Shown here piece after piece: positions 7,381-15,221 of a stretch of DNA of 15,743 nt. Below the pieces are notes generated by a model. That model worked only from the letters and a program-made list of their open reading frames with translations. It did no database searches and was not told the origin of the DNA. Source of the DNA: Candidatus Peregrinibacteria bacterium (lineage in GTDB: Bacteria > Patescibacteriota > Gracilibacteria > UBA1369). Positions within the stretch are counted from its first letter, which is position 1, and each line of letters opens with the position of its first letter. The translations under genes were made by a program, and so were the position numbers. The stretch lies in assembly GCA_020849575.1 (NCBI GenBank), contig JADLFY010000003.1:1-15743 (forward strand), in the 5' to 3' direction.

Positions 7381-7414
7381 AAATAAAAGCCCCTCTCCGG
7401 AGGGGTTTTTATTT
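7381..7414. terminator. Symmetric intrinsic terminator after the HU gene
   Basis: The stem CCCCTC (7390-7395) / GAGGGG (7400-7405) encloses a TCCG loop and is followed by TTTTTATTT (7406-7414). The upstream AAATAAAA (7381-7388) is complementary to that tract, so the hairpin can extend and would also end with a U-rich tract when read from the other strand. Its main role is to end the HU transcript 16 bases after the stop codon. Confidence 0.93.
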
Positions 7415-7432
7415 ATGCTAATTCCAGCATAA
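7413..7432. repeat. Seven-base-pair inverted repeat next to the HU terminator
   Basis: TTATGCT (7413-7419) and AGCATAA (7426-7432) form a perfect stem around the loop AATTCC. It abuts the terminator and could be a second 3' hairpin or a protein site. The segment CAGCATAAT (7425-7433) recurs at 7489-7497. Confidence 0.4.
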
Positions 7433-7453
7433 TCACACTTAAAAATTTGCAAA

Positions 7454-7620
7454 ATTCCCCGCGGAGGAATAACCTCACATCAGCGAAACAGCATAATTTT
7501 CAACCATGCTCCACAATCATCGCATCAAAACCTGGTCCGGTTTCATAGACAATACTATCACCAACCGATAGGCCACGGTTTGTTTTCATAAATTACAACC
7601 GCCCTATCGGGTGGTTTTTT
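7454..7620 (+). promoter_or_regulatory. Structured leader of the queuosine-precursor transporter gene, possible attenuator or riboswitch
   Basis: Several hairpins line up here: ATTCC/GGAAT (7454-7458 and 7466-7470), AAACC/GGTTT (7528-7532 and 7539-7543), and CTATC/GATAG (7555-7559 and 7567-7571). CCGATAGG (7565-7572) is a perfect complement of CCTATCGG (7603-7610), which is half of the terminator hairpin at 7598-7615. Terminator and antiterminator therefore exclude each other, and the CTATC/GATAG hairpin could hold the antiterminator strand. This is the usual layout of a transcriptional riboswitch or attenuator. I could not match a known preQ1 aptamer. A short frame, ATG 7506 to TAG 7571 (21 codons), overlaps the switching segment and could be a leader peptide or chance. 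A possible weak promoter starts with TTGCAA at 7447. Confidence 0.45.
7598..7620 (+). terminator. Intrinsic terminator in the leader of the transporter gene
   Basis: ACCGCCC (7598-7604) pairs with GGGTGGT (7609-7615) around a TATC loop, including one G-U pair, and is followed by a run of T to 7620. It lies 34 bases before the transporter start and well behind the HU terminator, so it is best explained as a regulatory terminator in the leader. Confidence 0.75.
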
Positions 7621-7653
7621 GTTGTCCAAAATTTATCAACTTAAAAAACACCC

Positions 7654-8301
7654 ATGATTCAACTCACCGAAAAGTCTTTCAAAAAACTAATCATCGCTCT
7701 CGCCATTTATCTAACCTCCCTATTCGCCGCCAACACACTCGGTTTAAAAATAATGTCCTTCATTTTCGATTCACACCTGTCTGTAGCTGTATTTTCTTTT
7801 CCCGTAGTATTCTTAATGACCGACATCATTGGTGAAGTTTACGGAAAACGCATCGCCAAACTATTCGTTCTCGCCGGCTTCATTAGCACAGCCCTATTTA
7901 TTGCCTTCTCATTTCTATCACTCGCTATGCCATGGTCAGCAGATGGCGAATGGGCAAAAATCAGCTACGATCAAATCTTCGGCATTTCAATAAGAATCGC
8001 CATCGCCTCCTTGGCCGCTTTCCTAATCGCCGAATATCAAGACGTAATTGCCTTCTTTTTCTTCCGTGAAAAATTAGGAGTTAAACCCTTCTGGCTCCGT
8101 TCCTTTCTCTCCAATCTCTGGTCTCAATTACTCGACACAACCATCTTCATGGTCATTGCCTTTGCAGGCATTTATCCAACTCCAACCCTTATCAATATCA
8201 TCATCTCCTGGTGGTTATACAAAGTAGCCATGGGACTCCTCTACACTCCACTTTCCTACATAGGAATTTATTTCTTACAAGACAAAGTCAAACAAACATA
8301 A
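7654..8301 (+). CDS. yhhQ: Queuosine precursor transporter (VUT family, YhhQ-like)
   Basis: This 215-residue integral membrane protein has about six hydrophobic segments and the signatures of the VUT/ECF-like family: the N-terminal helix LYLTSLFAANTLG-type (here AIYLTSLFAANTLGLKI), the motif TDIIGEVYGK at 56-65, RSFLSN at 149-154 and SQLLDT at 157-162. Family members import queuosine precursors (preQ0 or preQ1 in E. coli YhhQ, queuine or queuosine in others) for modification of the tRNA wobble base 34. Which precursor this one takes cannot be read from the sequence. Start ATG 7654 follows AAAAAACACCC without a Shine-Dalgarno sequence. It is preceded by a structured leader with a terminator, so its expression is probably controlled by attenuation. 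No queuosine synthesis gene is nearby, fitting a salvage life style. Confidence 0.9.
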   Translation: MIQLTEKSFKKLIIALAIYLTSLFAANTLGLKIMSFIFDSHLSVAVFSFPVVFLMTDIIGEVYGKRIAKLFVLAGFISTALFIAFSFLSLAMPWSADGEWAKISYDQIFGISIRIAIASLAAFLIAEYQDVIAFFFFREKLGVKPFWLRSFLSNLWSQLLDTTIFMVIAFAGIYPTPTLINIIISWWLYKVAMGLLYTPLSYIGIYFLQDKVKQT

Positions 8302-8329
8302 TTACTTAATCCACAAACACGCAAAAAAT

Positions 8330-8358
8330 TTGCATTTTAAGAGCCAAACCCGTAAATT
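8330..8358 (+). promoter_or_regulatory. Weak candidate promoter of pheS-pheT
   Basis: TTGCAT (8330-8335) and TAAATT (8353-8358) are separated by 17 bases, giving a start near 8365 and a leader of about 20 bases. Both boxes are imperfect. The -35 box overlaps a small AT-rich hairpin, GCAAA/TTTGC (8321-8325 and 8329-8333), followed by ATTTT, which could be a weak terminator of the transporter gene. Confidence 0.35.
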
Positions 8359-8384
8359 CTAGGGGCATCATTTAGCCACAACCC

Positions 8385-9407
8385 ATGCCAGAAAAGCTAC
8401 TCAAGCAGGCCCTCGAAGCAATCCAAGCCGCCTCTACCATTACCGCTCTGAAAGAAGTCGAAGTCAAATATCTGGGTCGCTCCGGGCAAATCACCGAACT
8501 GCTCAAAACCCTCAAAGACCTCTCCCCCGAAGAAAAGCGCAGTAAAGGCCAGGAAATTCAAAAACTCAAAAACGGCTTCACTGAAGCCTACACAACCCGG
8601 GAACGCTATCTCCAAAAAGCCGAAATAGACGCCAAACTCCAGGCAGAGTTTTTTGACATTACCCTGAATCAGATCAACCCCCAGCGTTCTCTGGAATCTG
8701 GCACCATTCATCCCCTCTCCCGCCTCCAACGTGAAGTAGAACAGATTTTTGCGGAAATGGGTTTTGAAATTGCTGATGGTAAAGAAGTTGAAAGCGAATA
8801 TTATAATTTCGAAGCTCTCAATATTCCCAGCCATCATCCTGCTCGCGATATGCAGGATACTTTCTTCCTTGATCATCCTACCGACACCAAACACGGCCAT
8901 TTATTGCTGCGTACCCACACTTCACCTGGCCAAATCCGTATGATGGAAAAACACGGTGCCCCTCTTCGCATTATCATTCCAGGCAGAGTTTTCCGTTATG
9001 AAGCCACTGACGCCACCCATGATAGCACTTTCAACCAGGTCGAAGGTCTGTTCATCGATCAGGGTATTGGACTGGCCCATCTCAAAGGAATCATGAATGA
9101 ATTTTTACAAAGATTTTTCGGCGACAAAGAAATCAAAGTCCGTTTCCGTCCCGGCTATTTTCCTTTTGTGGAACCCGGCATCGAAATGGATATGCTTTGG
9201 AAAAAAGGTAATCAAAGTAAATGGCTGGAAGTCATGGGAGCCGGTATGGTTCACCCTAATGTACTCAAAGCCGGCGGTCTCGATCCGGAAAAATATCAGG
9301 GCTGGGCTTTTGGCTTTGGTCTGACACGTATGGCCATGCTCAAATACGGCATCGATGACATTCGTCTCATTCACTCCAATGACTTGAGATTCTTAAATCA
9401 GTTCTAA
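8385..9407 (+). CDS. pheS: Phenylalanyl-tRNA synthetase alpha subunit
   Basis: The 340-residue catalytic subunit of the alpha2-beta2 PheRS charges tRNA-Phe. Residues 1-90 form the N-terminal coiled coil that contacts the tRNA. The class II core follows: motif 1 around 108-130 (HPLSRLQREVEQIFAEMGF), the substrate loop LLRTHTSPGQIR at 174-185, motif 2 FRYEATDATHDSTFNQVEG at 203-221, and motif 3 WAFGFGLTRMAML at 307-319 with the ATP-binding arginine at 315. The small side chain at the Ala in WAFGFG (308) corresponds to the phenylalanine-pocket alanine of E. coli PheS. Motif 3 has GLTR rather than the common GLER, a modest variation. The start follows CACAACCC without a Shine-Dalgarno sequence. 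pheT begins eight bases after the stop. Confidence 0.97.
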   Translation: MPEKLLKQALEAIQAASTITALKEVEVKYLGRSGQITELLKTLKDLSPEEKRSKGQEIQKLKNGFTEAYTTRERYLQKAEIDAKLQAEFFDITLNQINPQRSLESGTIHPLSRLQREVEQIFAEMGFEIADGKEVESEYYNFEALNIPSHHPARDMQDTFFLDHPTDTKHGHLLLRTHTSPGQIRMMEKHGAPLRIIIPGRVFRYEATDATHDSTFNQVEGLFIDQGIGLAHLKGIMNEFLQRFFGDKEIKVRFRPGYFPFVEPGIEMDMLWKKGNQSKWLEVMGAGMVHPNVLKAGGLDPEKYQGWAFGFGLTRMAMLKYGIDDIRLIHSNDLRFLNQF

Positions 9408-9415
9408 ACAAAACT

Positions 9416-11848
9416 ATGAAAATTTCTGTAAACTGGCTCAAAAATTACGTTAATATTGATTCTCAAACTGACTGGAAAGCTTTTGAAGAATTACTCACCA
9501 TTCGTACTGCTGAAGTAGAAGAAATTATTGATCTGGCCGGCAGTTTCGACCAAATGGTTATTGGCAAAATCGAATCCATTTCTGCCCATCCTGATGCTGA
9601 CAAATTACGTGTCACCAAAACCAATGTCGGCTCTGAAACTCTTCAGATAGTTTGCGGTGCTTCTAATATTTTTGAAGGTCAGACTGTCGCTGTCGCTCTC
9701 TCCGGTTCCCAAGTCCGCTGGCATGGCGAAGGCGATTTAGTCGAACTCAAACCCACCAAAATCCGTGGAGTAGAAAGTAACGGTATGATTTGTGCCGCCT
9801 CCGAAATCGGCCTGAAAGATGAGGTTGATGGAATTCTCGACTTATCCCATTTAAATCTAAAACCCGGCACTCCTCTCGCTGAAGCATTGAACAAAAATGA
9901 CATCATTATCGACATTGAAAACAAAACTCTCACTCATCGTCCTGATCTCTGGGGACATTATGGTATTGCCCGTGAAATCGCCGCTATCACTGACGAAAAA
10001 CTCAAAGCACCAGCTTTTCACACCAAATACGATCAAAAACTTCCTATCGTAATTCCTGTCACCGTAGAAAATCCCGAAGCCTGTCCCCGCTATCTCACCC
10101 TCACCATTGAAGGTATAGAAGTTGGACCATCTCCAGACTGGCTTCGCACTGCTTTGGAAAATACTGGCAACCGTTCCATCAACAATATCGTTGATGCCAC
10201 CAATTTCGTCATGCTGGAACTCGGCAATCCCCTGCACGCCTTCGATACCAACAAAATTGCTGGCGGAAAAATCATTGTTCGTCAGGCCAAAAAAGCAGAA
10301 AAAATCGAGACACTTGATAATGAAAGCAAAGAACTCGACCCCGGCATGCTGATTATTGCCGATGCTGAGAAACCTCTGGCTATAGCCGGAATCAAAGGCG
10401 GTCTGCATTCTGGAATCAGCCATGAAACTACTTCCATTACTTTGGAAGCGGCCAATTTCAACCCAATTTCCACCCGCAAAACCTCCACCAAACTGGGCAT
10501 TCGTACCGAAGCAGTTCAACGCTTTGAAAAAGACCTCGACCCTTTGCTGGCTGAACAGGCCCTGGATCGTCTGGTAAAAATTATTCTCGATCTTTGTCCC
10601 AATGCCCGCATTGTCAGTCGCAAACAGGATATCAACAATTTCACCTACAAACCGCGCAAAGTTAAACTCGACCTCAGCCGCACCAGCCAAAAAATCGGCG
10701 TGGAAATCACTCCAAAACTGGCCAAAGAACTTTTGGAAAAACTGGAATTTGAAGTCACCCTTCCTAAAACCAAATCCTCCACCACTATCGAAGTAGCTAT
10801 TCCTTCTTTCCGTGCCACCAAAGATATCAATCATCAGGATGACTTGGTCGAAGAAATCGCCCGTCTTTATGGTTATGAAAAAATTCCTGCCACTTTACCG
10901 GAAGTTGCCATCCGTCCCGCCCGTCCCAACACTGAACGCCGCGAAAAGCATTTAATCCGCGATGTATTCAGCCTGGAACTCGGCTTCAAAGAATGTGTTA
11001 ACTATTCTTTTTACAGCCTCAAAACTCTCCAGAAAGCTGGTTTAAATGAAGCTGACCATTTGAAAATCCGCAATTATCTTTCCGAAGAACAAACTCATCT
11101 GCGCACATCACTCATTCCCAATCTCCTGCATTCCGCTCACGAAAATCTCAAGCATTTTGATTCCTTCAACCTCTACGAAATTGGCCGCAGCTATCGCAAT
11201 ATCCAACAATACTTTCCTTTAGAAGAAAAACACCTGGCCGGTCTGGTACTTTTACCCAAAAAAGACCGTCAAGAACCATTCTATCTGGCCAAATCCGCTC
11301 TTAATTTACTGCTCCGCCGCCTGCAAATCACTTCACTTCAATATCAAAGAGCCTCCAATCCGGACCAGAATCCTCTGGCCCATCCCAACAAATCCGCCGT
11401 CTGGATTAATCCCCGCACCAAACAACCACTCATTGAACTTTTCAGCCTTCATCCAGCCATCGCTGCCAATTTCGATCTGGATAAATACCAGGTCGCCTGC
11501 TTCAATCTACATTACACTGAACTCCACGCCCTCCCCCGCGCGGAACTCCGCTACCGCTCCATTCCGCGCTTCCCAGCCATCGAATTTGATATTTCCGCTA
11601 TCGTAGATGCCGAAAAAGAAGTGGCCGAATTTGAAAAATCCATTCGCAAAGCCGATCAAAACCTGATCCACAATGTTGAACTCTTTGATTTCTATCAGGG
11701 CTCCAATATTCCTGAAGGCAAAAAATCCCTGGCTTATCGCATCACACTCCAGGCTCCTGACCGCACCCTCACTGATGCCGACATGAAACAAATCCAGGAA
11801 AAAATCCTCACCAATCTCCAGGCTCTGGGAGCAGAAATTCGTGGGTAA
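9416..11848 (+). CDS. pheT: Phenylalanyl-tRNA synthetase beta subunit
   Basis: The 810-residue beta subunit is of full bacterial length. Domains in order are: an N-terminal segment KISVNWLKNYV; an EMAP-II-like tRNA-binding domain at about 40-150 (HPDADKLRVTKTNVG, VCGASN); the B3/B4 editing region with NRSINNIVDATNFVMLE and GNPLHAFD at about 250-275; the B5 domain near 400-475, ending with DDLVEEIARLYGYEKIP (from residue 475); the class II-like pseudo-catalytic core; and the FDX-ACB anticodon-binding domain from about 713 (RSIPRFPAIEFDISAIVD) to the end. The complete editing region suggests that mischarged Tyr-tRNA-Phe can be cleared. pheT is translated from the pheS transcript. The next gene starts 25 bases later without an obvious terminator. 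Confidence 0.97.
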   Translation: MKISVNWLKNYVNIDSQTDWKAFEELLTIRTAEVEEIIDLAGSFDQMVIGKIESISAHPDADKLRVTKTNVGSETLQIVCGASNIFEGQTVAVALSGSQVRWHGEGDLVELKPTKIRGVESNGMICAASEIGLKDEVDGILDLSHLNLKPGTPLAEALNKNDIIIDIENKTLTHRPDLWGHYGIAREIAAITDEKLKAPAFHTKYDQKLPIVIPVTVENPEACPRYLTLTIEGIEVGPSPDWLRTALENTGNRSINNIVDATNFVMLELGNPLHAFDTNKIAGGKIIVRQAKKAEKIETLDNESKELDPGMLIIADAEKPLAIAGIKGGLHSGISHETTSITLEAANFNPISTRKTSTKLGIRTEAVQRFEKDLDPLLAEQALDRLVKIILDLCPNARIVSRKQDINNFTYKPRKVKLDLSRTSQKIGVEITPKLAKELLEKLEFEVTLPKTKSSTTIEVAIPSFRATKDINHQDDLVEEIARLYGYEKIPATLPEVAIRPARPNTERREKHLIRDVFSLELGFKECVNYSFYSLKTLQKAGLNEADHLKIRNYLSEEQTHLRTSLIPNLLHSAHENLKHFDSFNLYEIGRSYRNIQQYFPLEEKHLAGLVLLPKKDRQEPFYLAKSALNLLLRRLQITSLQYQRASNPDQNPLAHPNKSAVWINPRTKQPLIELFSLHPAIAANFDLDKYQVACFNLHYTELHALPRAELRYRSIPRFPAIEFDISAIVDAEKEVAEFEKSIRKADQNLIHNVELFDFYQGSNIPEGKKSLAYRITLQAPDRTLTDADMKQIQEKILTNLQALGAEIRG

Positions 11849-11873
11849 CAAAAGCCTAAAGCTAATCAGCTAA

Positions 11874-12266
11874 ATGGAAGATCAAATTCTTGAAATAATC
11901 AAAACAGTAACTCAATTTCTGATTATTTTAACTTTCATTGTCTATGTATTAGGCGGAATATTTTATCTATACCGAGCTGTCCGCTACCGCAACCTGGAAA
12001 TGGGCCTAATCGCTCTGATTGGCCTGCTGGCTTTCCTGGTGGGCTTTATACCTTTGGAAACCAATTTCCGCGATATTTTTTATCTGGGCATTCTGATTTT
12101 GATGCTCATTCTGGTTTTCAAAATGTATTTTGGTGATCTGCTCAAAAAAGGCACCTCAGAACAAAAAATCACCTTGATAATCGGCATTTTGATCATTCTG
12201 GCCGCCCTATTTTTAGGTTTATATACAAAAAGACCCGAATTCCTCGACTATATACCATCATTCTAG
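11874..12266 (+). CDS. Small four-helix membrane protein of unknown function
   Basis: This 130-residue protein is almost entirely hydrophobic, with four likely membrane helices near residues 12-34, 42-60, 69-87 and 100-119. Short charged links (YRAVRYRNLEM, FGDLLKKGTSEQK) lie between them. A tyrosine-rich first helix and a positively charged loop suggest that the loop after helix 1 faces the cytoplasm. No catalytic or transport motif is visible and I do not recognise a family. It begins 25 bases behind pheT, so it may be the last gene of the pheST transcript, and it is the only gene in the window that stops with TAG. The stretch that follows holds the promoter of the penicillin-binding protein gene. 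Confidence 0.75.
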   Translation: MEDQILEIIKTVTQFLIILTFIVYVLGGIFYLYRAVRYRNLEMGLIALIGLLAFLVGFIPLETNFRDIFYLGILILMLILVFKMYFGDLLKKGTSEQKITLIIGILIILAALFLGLYTKRPEFLDYIPSF

Positions 12267-12300
12267 ATTTATATATTCACCAAACCATCTTGACAGATAA

Positions 12301-12329
12301 TTGTAAATAGGGTGGCTTTTTGCTAGAAT
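12301..12329 (+). promoter_or_regulatory. Promoter of the penicillin-binding protein gene
   Basis: TTGTAA (12301-12306) and TAGAAT (12324-12329) are separated by 17 bases, and the -10 box is extended by TGC at 12321-12323. Transcription would start near 12336. The leader contains AAAAGGAA (12343-12350), the only Shine-Dalgarno-like sequence in the window, nine bases before the TTG start. Confidence 0.55.
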
Positions 12330-12359
12330 TTTTGCGTTATTTAAAAGGAAAAAACCCCC

Positions 12360-15221
12360 TTGCTCAATAAAGAACAGGTTCGTCATATGATGGCCAAGCT
12401 CCGACGCTTTCGTCACCAGCATTTTACTACTGAACATGGCCATACTGATTGGAAAAAAATCGCCATTCTTACGGTAATTGCTTTTGGCTCCTTTATTATT
12501 TTCTGCGCAATTCTATTTGCCGCTTCCATTGCTATTCTCTCTATTGGACTCCCTGATGTCCGTGATCTGGACAAACTCTCTGTAGCTCAATCCACCACTA
12601 TTTATGATCGCGAAGGCAATGTACTCTATGTAAAATTTGGGGCCGAAAACCGTGAATACAAAAATCTCAGCCAAATTTCCAAAAACCTTGTGAACGCCAC
12701 TATCGCTATCGAAGATGACCAATTCTATTCTCATCCCGGATTCGATATGTTTGGTTTGGCCAGAGCTGTTTTCAAAGCCGGTCAGGCCGGAGGTGGATCG
12801 ACCATTACCCAGCAATACATCAAATTAACTTTCCTCAGTTCAGAAAAATCACTGATCAGAAAAGTGAAAGAATTAATTTTGGCCGTGCGCATGGAAGAGG
12901 CTTTTGACAAAGACACCATTCTGGAAAAATACCTCAACAAAATTCCTTATGGCAACAACGCCTATGGTGCTGAAAAAGCCGCCCAGGTTTACTTTGACAA
13001 ACATGCCAGTGAATTGACCCTGGCCGAATCAGCCATACTCGCTGCCATTCCCCAGGCTCCCAGCCATTACAATCCTTATGGCCAATACAAATTTACCAAA
13101 CTGGCCAAAAGTCTTGACCCGGAAGAATTGACCCGACGCAATATCCGCTCCGAAAATGACATTGATGAAGATGATATTATCACCGGTTTAATCGGCCAGA
13201 ATATTGACGTAGGCGATCACAAAGTATATTTGGCTGGCCGCTCCGACCTGGTTTTAAAACGTCTGGTGGAAACAGGCAAAATTACTGATATAGAAAAAAC
13301 TGCCGCTTTGGAAGAAATTCATAGCATCGAATTCAACGACTATCATCAAAACATCAAAGCTCCTCATTTTGTCATGTCAATTATCCAGCAACTGGAAGAC
13401 CGTTATGGCAAAGAATTGGTAGAAAACGGCGGACTTAAAGTCTACACCACCATCGACCCCAAGCTTCAGGAAATCGCTGAACAGGCTATTGAGAAACGTG
13501 AAAAAGGCTATGAAGAAAAATACAATGTCAAAAATGAAGCCTTGGTTTCCATGAATCCCGCCAATGGACAGATTTTGGCCATGGTCGGTTCCAAAGATTA
13601 TTTCAGCGACACTATTGACGGCAAAACCAACATCGCTACCAGCTATCGCCAGCATGGTTCAACTTTCAAACCTATTGTTTACGCTGCGGCTTTCATGAAT
13701 CGTTACTCCCCCGCTTCCATTATTTTTGACGTACCAACTCCCTTCGGCAATGACTGGCCAAAAAACTTTGACGGCAAATTCCAGGGACCAATTTCCCTGC
13801 GTAAAGCACTTGGCCAATCCAGAAATATTCCTGCCATTAAAGCCTTTTTCCTGGCCGGAGAACAGGCAACAGTCTTACCATTCGCCAAAAAACTTGGTGT
13901 AGATTTTCTGGATGAAGAACGCACTTACGGTTCAACCATGGTACTTGGTACCCCGGAAGTTACGCTGCTCAGCATGACCAACGCTTTTGGAACTTTTGCC
14001 AATGCTGGTGTACATCACGATCCAGTCTGGATTTTAAGAGTAGAAAATGCTCAGGGTGAAATTTTAGAAGAATGGAAAGAATCAGAAGGCGAAGAGGCTG
14101 TTGACCCTCAAATTGCTTATCTGATTACCAGCATACTTTCAGATCGTACAGTAAACGTTGGTCCAAACGTCAATGTTGATGGCCAGATCAACGCCGCCAA
14201 AACCGGAACATCAAACCGCAAAAACGGCTCACAATATCTGCCTCATGATTTGCTCACACTCGGCTATACAACCAATTTGGTTACCGGTGTTTGGGCTGGT
14301 AATAATGATGATAGCAAAGACGGCCCTCTCAATTACGCTGCGGACGGTTACAATATTGCCGCCCCCATTTTCAAAGAATTCATGGAGAAATCCCTGGCCG
14401 GCCAACCAGCAGAAGAATTCCCTATTCCGGAAGGAATCAAACAGGTCGCCGTTTCCAAATATAGTGGAAAACTGGTCAGTGAATTAACTCCTGCCGATCA
14501 GCAGGTCACCGACTTCTTTGCCGGTTTCGCTGTCCCCACCGAAATAGATGACAGCTACAATGGTCTACCCGATTTCACCGCCTCCGAAACTCTTTCTTCC
14601 GCCCCCTGCGAACCTGGAACAGCACAAAGACGTAATTCTGCCATCCTTCACGATATCGACCCCAGCCGTGAAACCTGGGAAAATGCTGCCCAGGATTGGT
14701 TAAAAGAAAACACTGAATTCCGTATGAGCGAAGCAGGCAGTGTCACCTGTACAAGCATAGCCCCTAGTGAAACACCAAAAATTGAAGTTCTCAATTATAA
14801 AGATAAAGATGTCGTTAGCGACAAAAATCTCACCGTTCAAGTTAGCCCCCATGCCAATGGCGGCGTGAAACAAGTACTTTATTATCTTGATGGACAATTA
14901 CAATACAAACAGGATCAGAGTCCTTATGCCGGTAAAATCCGTCTCCCCAAATTTGGTGGCAAATCCTCTTTCAAACTCACTATCAGAATTTATGACAGCA
15001 ATGCCAATATTGGTGAAACCCAATTAACTCTGCTTAGCAGCCCGGAAAGCACCCCAACTCCAATCACCGAACCAACCTCTTCATCTGGAGAAAACTCCCC
15101 CAGTTCTGACAACCCGGGCAATTCGGGCAGCAACGCTTCCAGTTTCAACTCCTCCAAACCCAACAGCTCTGACCCTCTTCCTCTGAACCTGCCTGTAGAA
15201 CTGCCCCTAAATCTTCCTTAA
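12360..15221 (+). CDS. mrcA: Bifunctional class A penicillin-binding protein (PBP1A type)
   Basis: This 953-residue enzyme polymerises lipid II and cross-links peptidoglycan outside the membrane. It has a short basic cytoplasmic part, one membrane helix at about 33-63, a GT51 transglycosylase domain (catalytic glutamate E118 in IAIEDDQFYSHPGF, GGSTITQQ at 145-152, LNKIPYGNNAYG at 192-203) and a transpeptidase domain with STFK at 434-437, SRN at 487-489 and KTG at 614-616. All key residues are present. After it come an Ig-like domain at about 806-893 (KIEVLNYKDKDVVS, LTIRIYDSNANIGET) and a Ser/Pro/Asn-rich tail ending in repeated LPLNLP units, a possible wall-spanning extension. TTG 12360 is supported by the AAGGA sequence; ATG 12387 is the alternative. 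The stop codon overlaps the next start (TAATG), so the two are translationally coupled. Confidence 0.93.
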   Translation: MLNKEQVRHMMAKLRRFRHQHFTTEHGHTDWKKIAILTVIAFGSFIIFCAILFAASIAILSIGLPDVRDLDKLSVAQSTTIYDREGNVLYVKFGAENREYKNLSQISKNLVNATIAIEDDQFYSHPGFDMFGLARAVFKAGQAGGGSTITQQYIKLTFLSSEKSLIRKVKELILAVRMEEAFDKDTILEKYLNKIPYGNNAYGAEKAAQVYFDKHASELTLAESAILAAIPQAPSHYNPYGQYKFTKLAKSLDPEELTRRNIRSENDIDEDDIITGLIGQNIDVGDHKVYLAGRSDLVLKRLVETGKITDIEKTAALEEIHSIEFNDYHQNIKAPHFVMSIIQQLEDRYGKELVENGGLKVYTTIDPKLQEIAEQAIEKREKGYEEKYNVKNEALVSMNPANGQILAMVGSKDYFSDTIDGKTNIATSYRQHGSTFKPIVYAAAFMNRYSPASIIFDVPTPFGNDWPKNFDGKFQGPISLRKALGQSRNIPAIKAFFLAGEQATVLPFAKKLGVDFLDEERTYGSTMVLGTPEVTLLSMTNAFGTFANAGVHHDPVWILRVENAQGEILEEWKESEGEEAVDPQIAYLITSILSDRTVNVGPNVNVDGQINAAKTGTSNRKNGSQYLPHDLLTLGYTTNLVTGVWAGNNDDSKDGPLNYAADGYNIAAPIFKEFMEKSLAGQPAEEFPIPEGIKQVAVSKYSGKLVSELTPADQQVTDFFAGFAVPTEIDDSYNGLPDFTASETLSSAPCEPGTAQRRNSAILHDIDPSRETWENAAQDWLKENTEFRMSEAGSVTCTSIAPSETPKIEVLNYKDKDVVSDKNLTVQVSPHANGGVKQVLYYLDGQLQYKQDQSPYAGKIRLPKFGGKSSFKLTIRIYDSNANIGETQLTLLSSPESTPTPITEPTSSSGENSPSSDNPGNSGSNASSFNSSKPNSSDPLPLNLPVELPLNLP

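Noticed and set aside
7454-7620. Known preQ1 riboswitch (class I, II or III)
   Set aside because: The layout and downstream gene fit, and CGCGGAGGAATAACC vaguely recalls class II, but the required pairings could not be drawn.
9857-10834. Open frame of 325 codons on the minus strand
   Set aside because: It lies wholly antisense to pheT, whose domains are all recognised. The composition (very Phe/Gly/Asn-rich) is that of a shadow frame caused by the C-rich codon bias.
12290-12295. Perfect TTGACA before the PBP gene
   Set aside because: No -10 box lies 16-18 bases downstream. The TTGTAA / TGC-TAGAAT pair has the right spacing instead.
12280-12321. Possible terminator CCAAACC / GGGTGG followed by CTTTTT
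   Set aside because: The stem needs bulges and a loop of more than 20 bases, and it overlaps the promoter elements.
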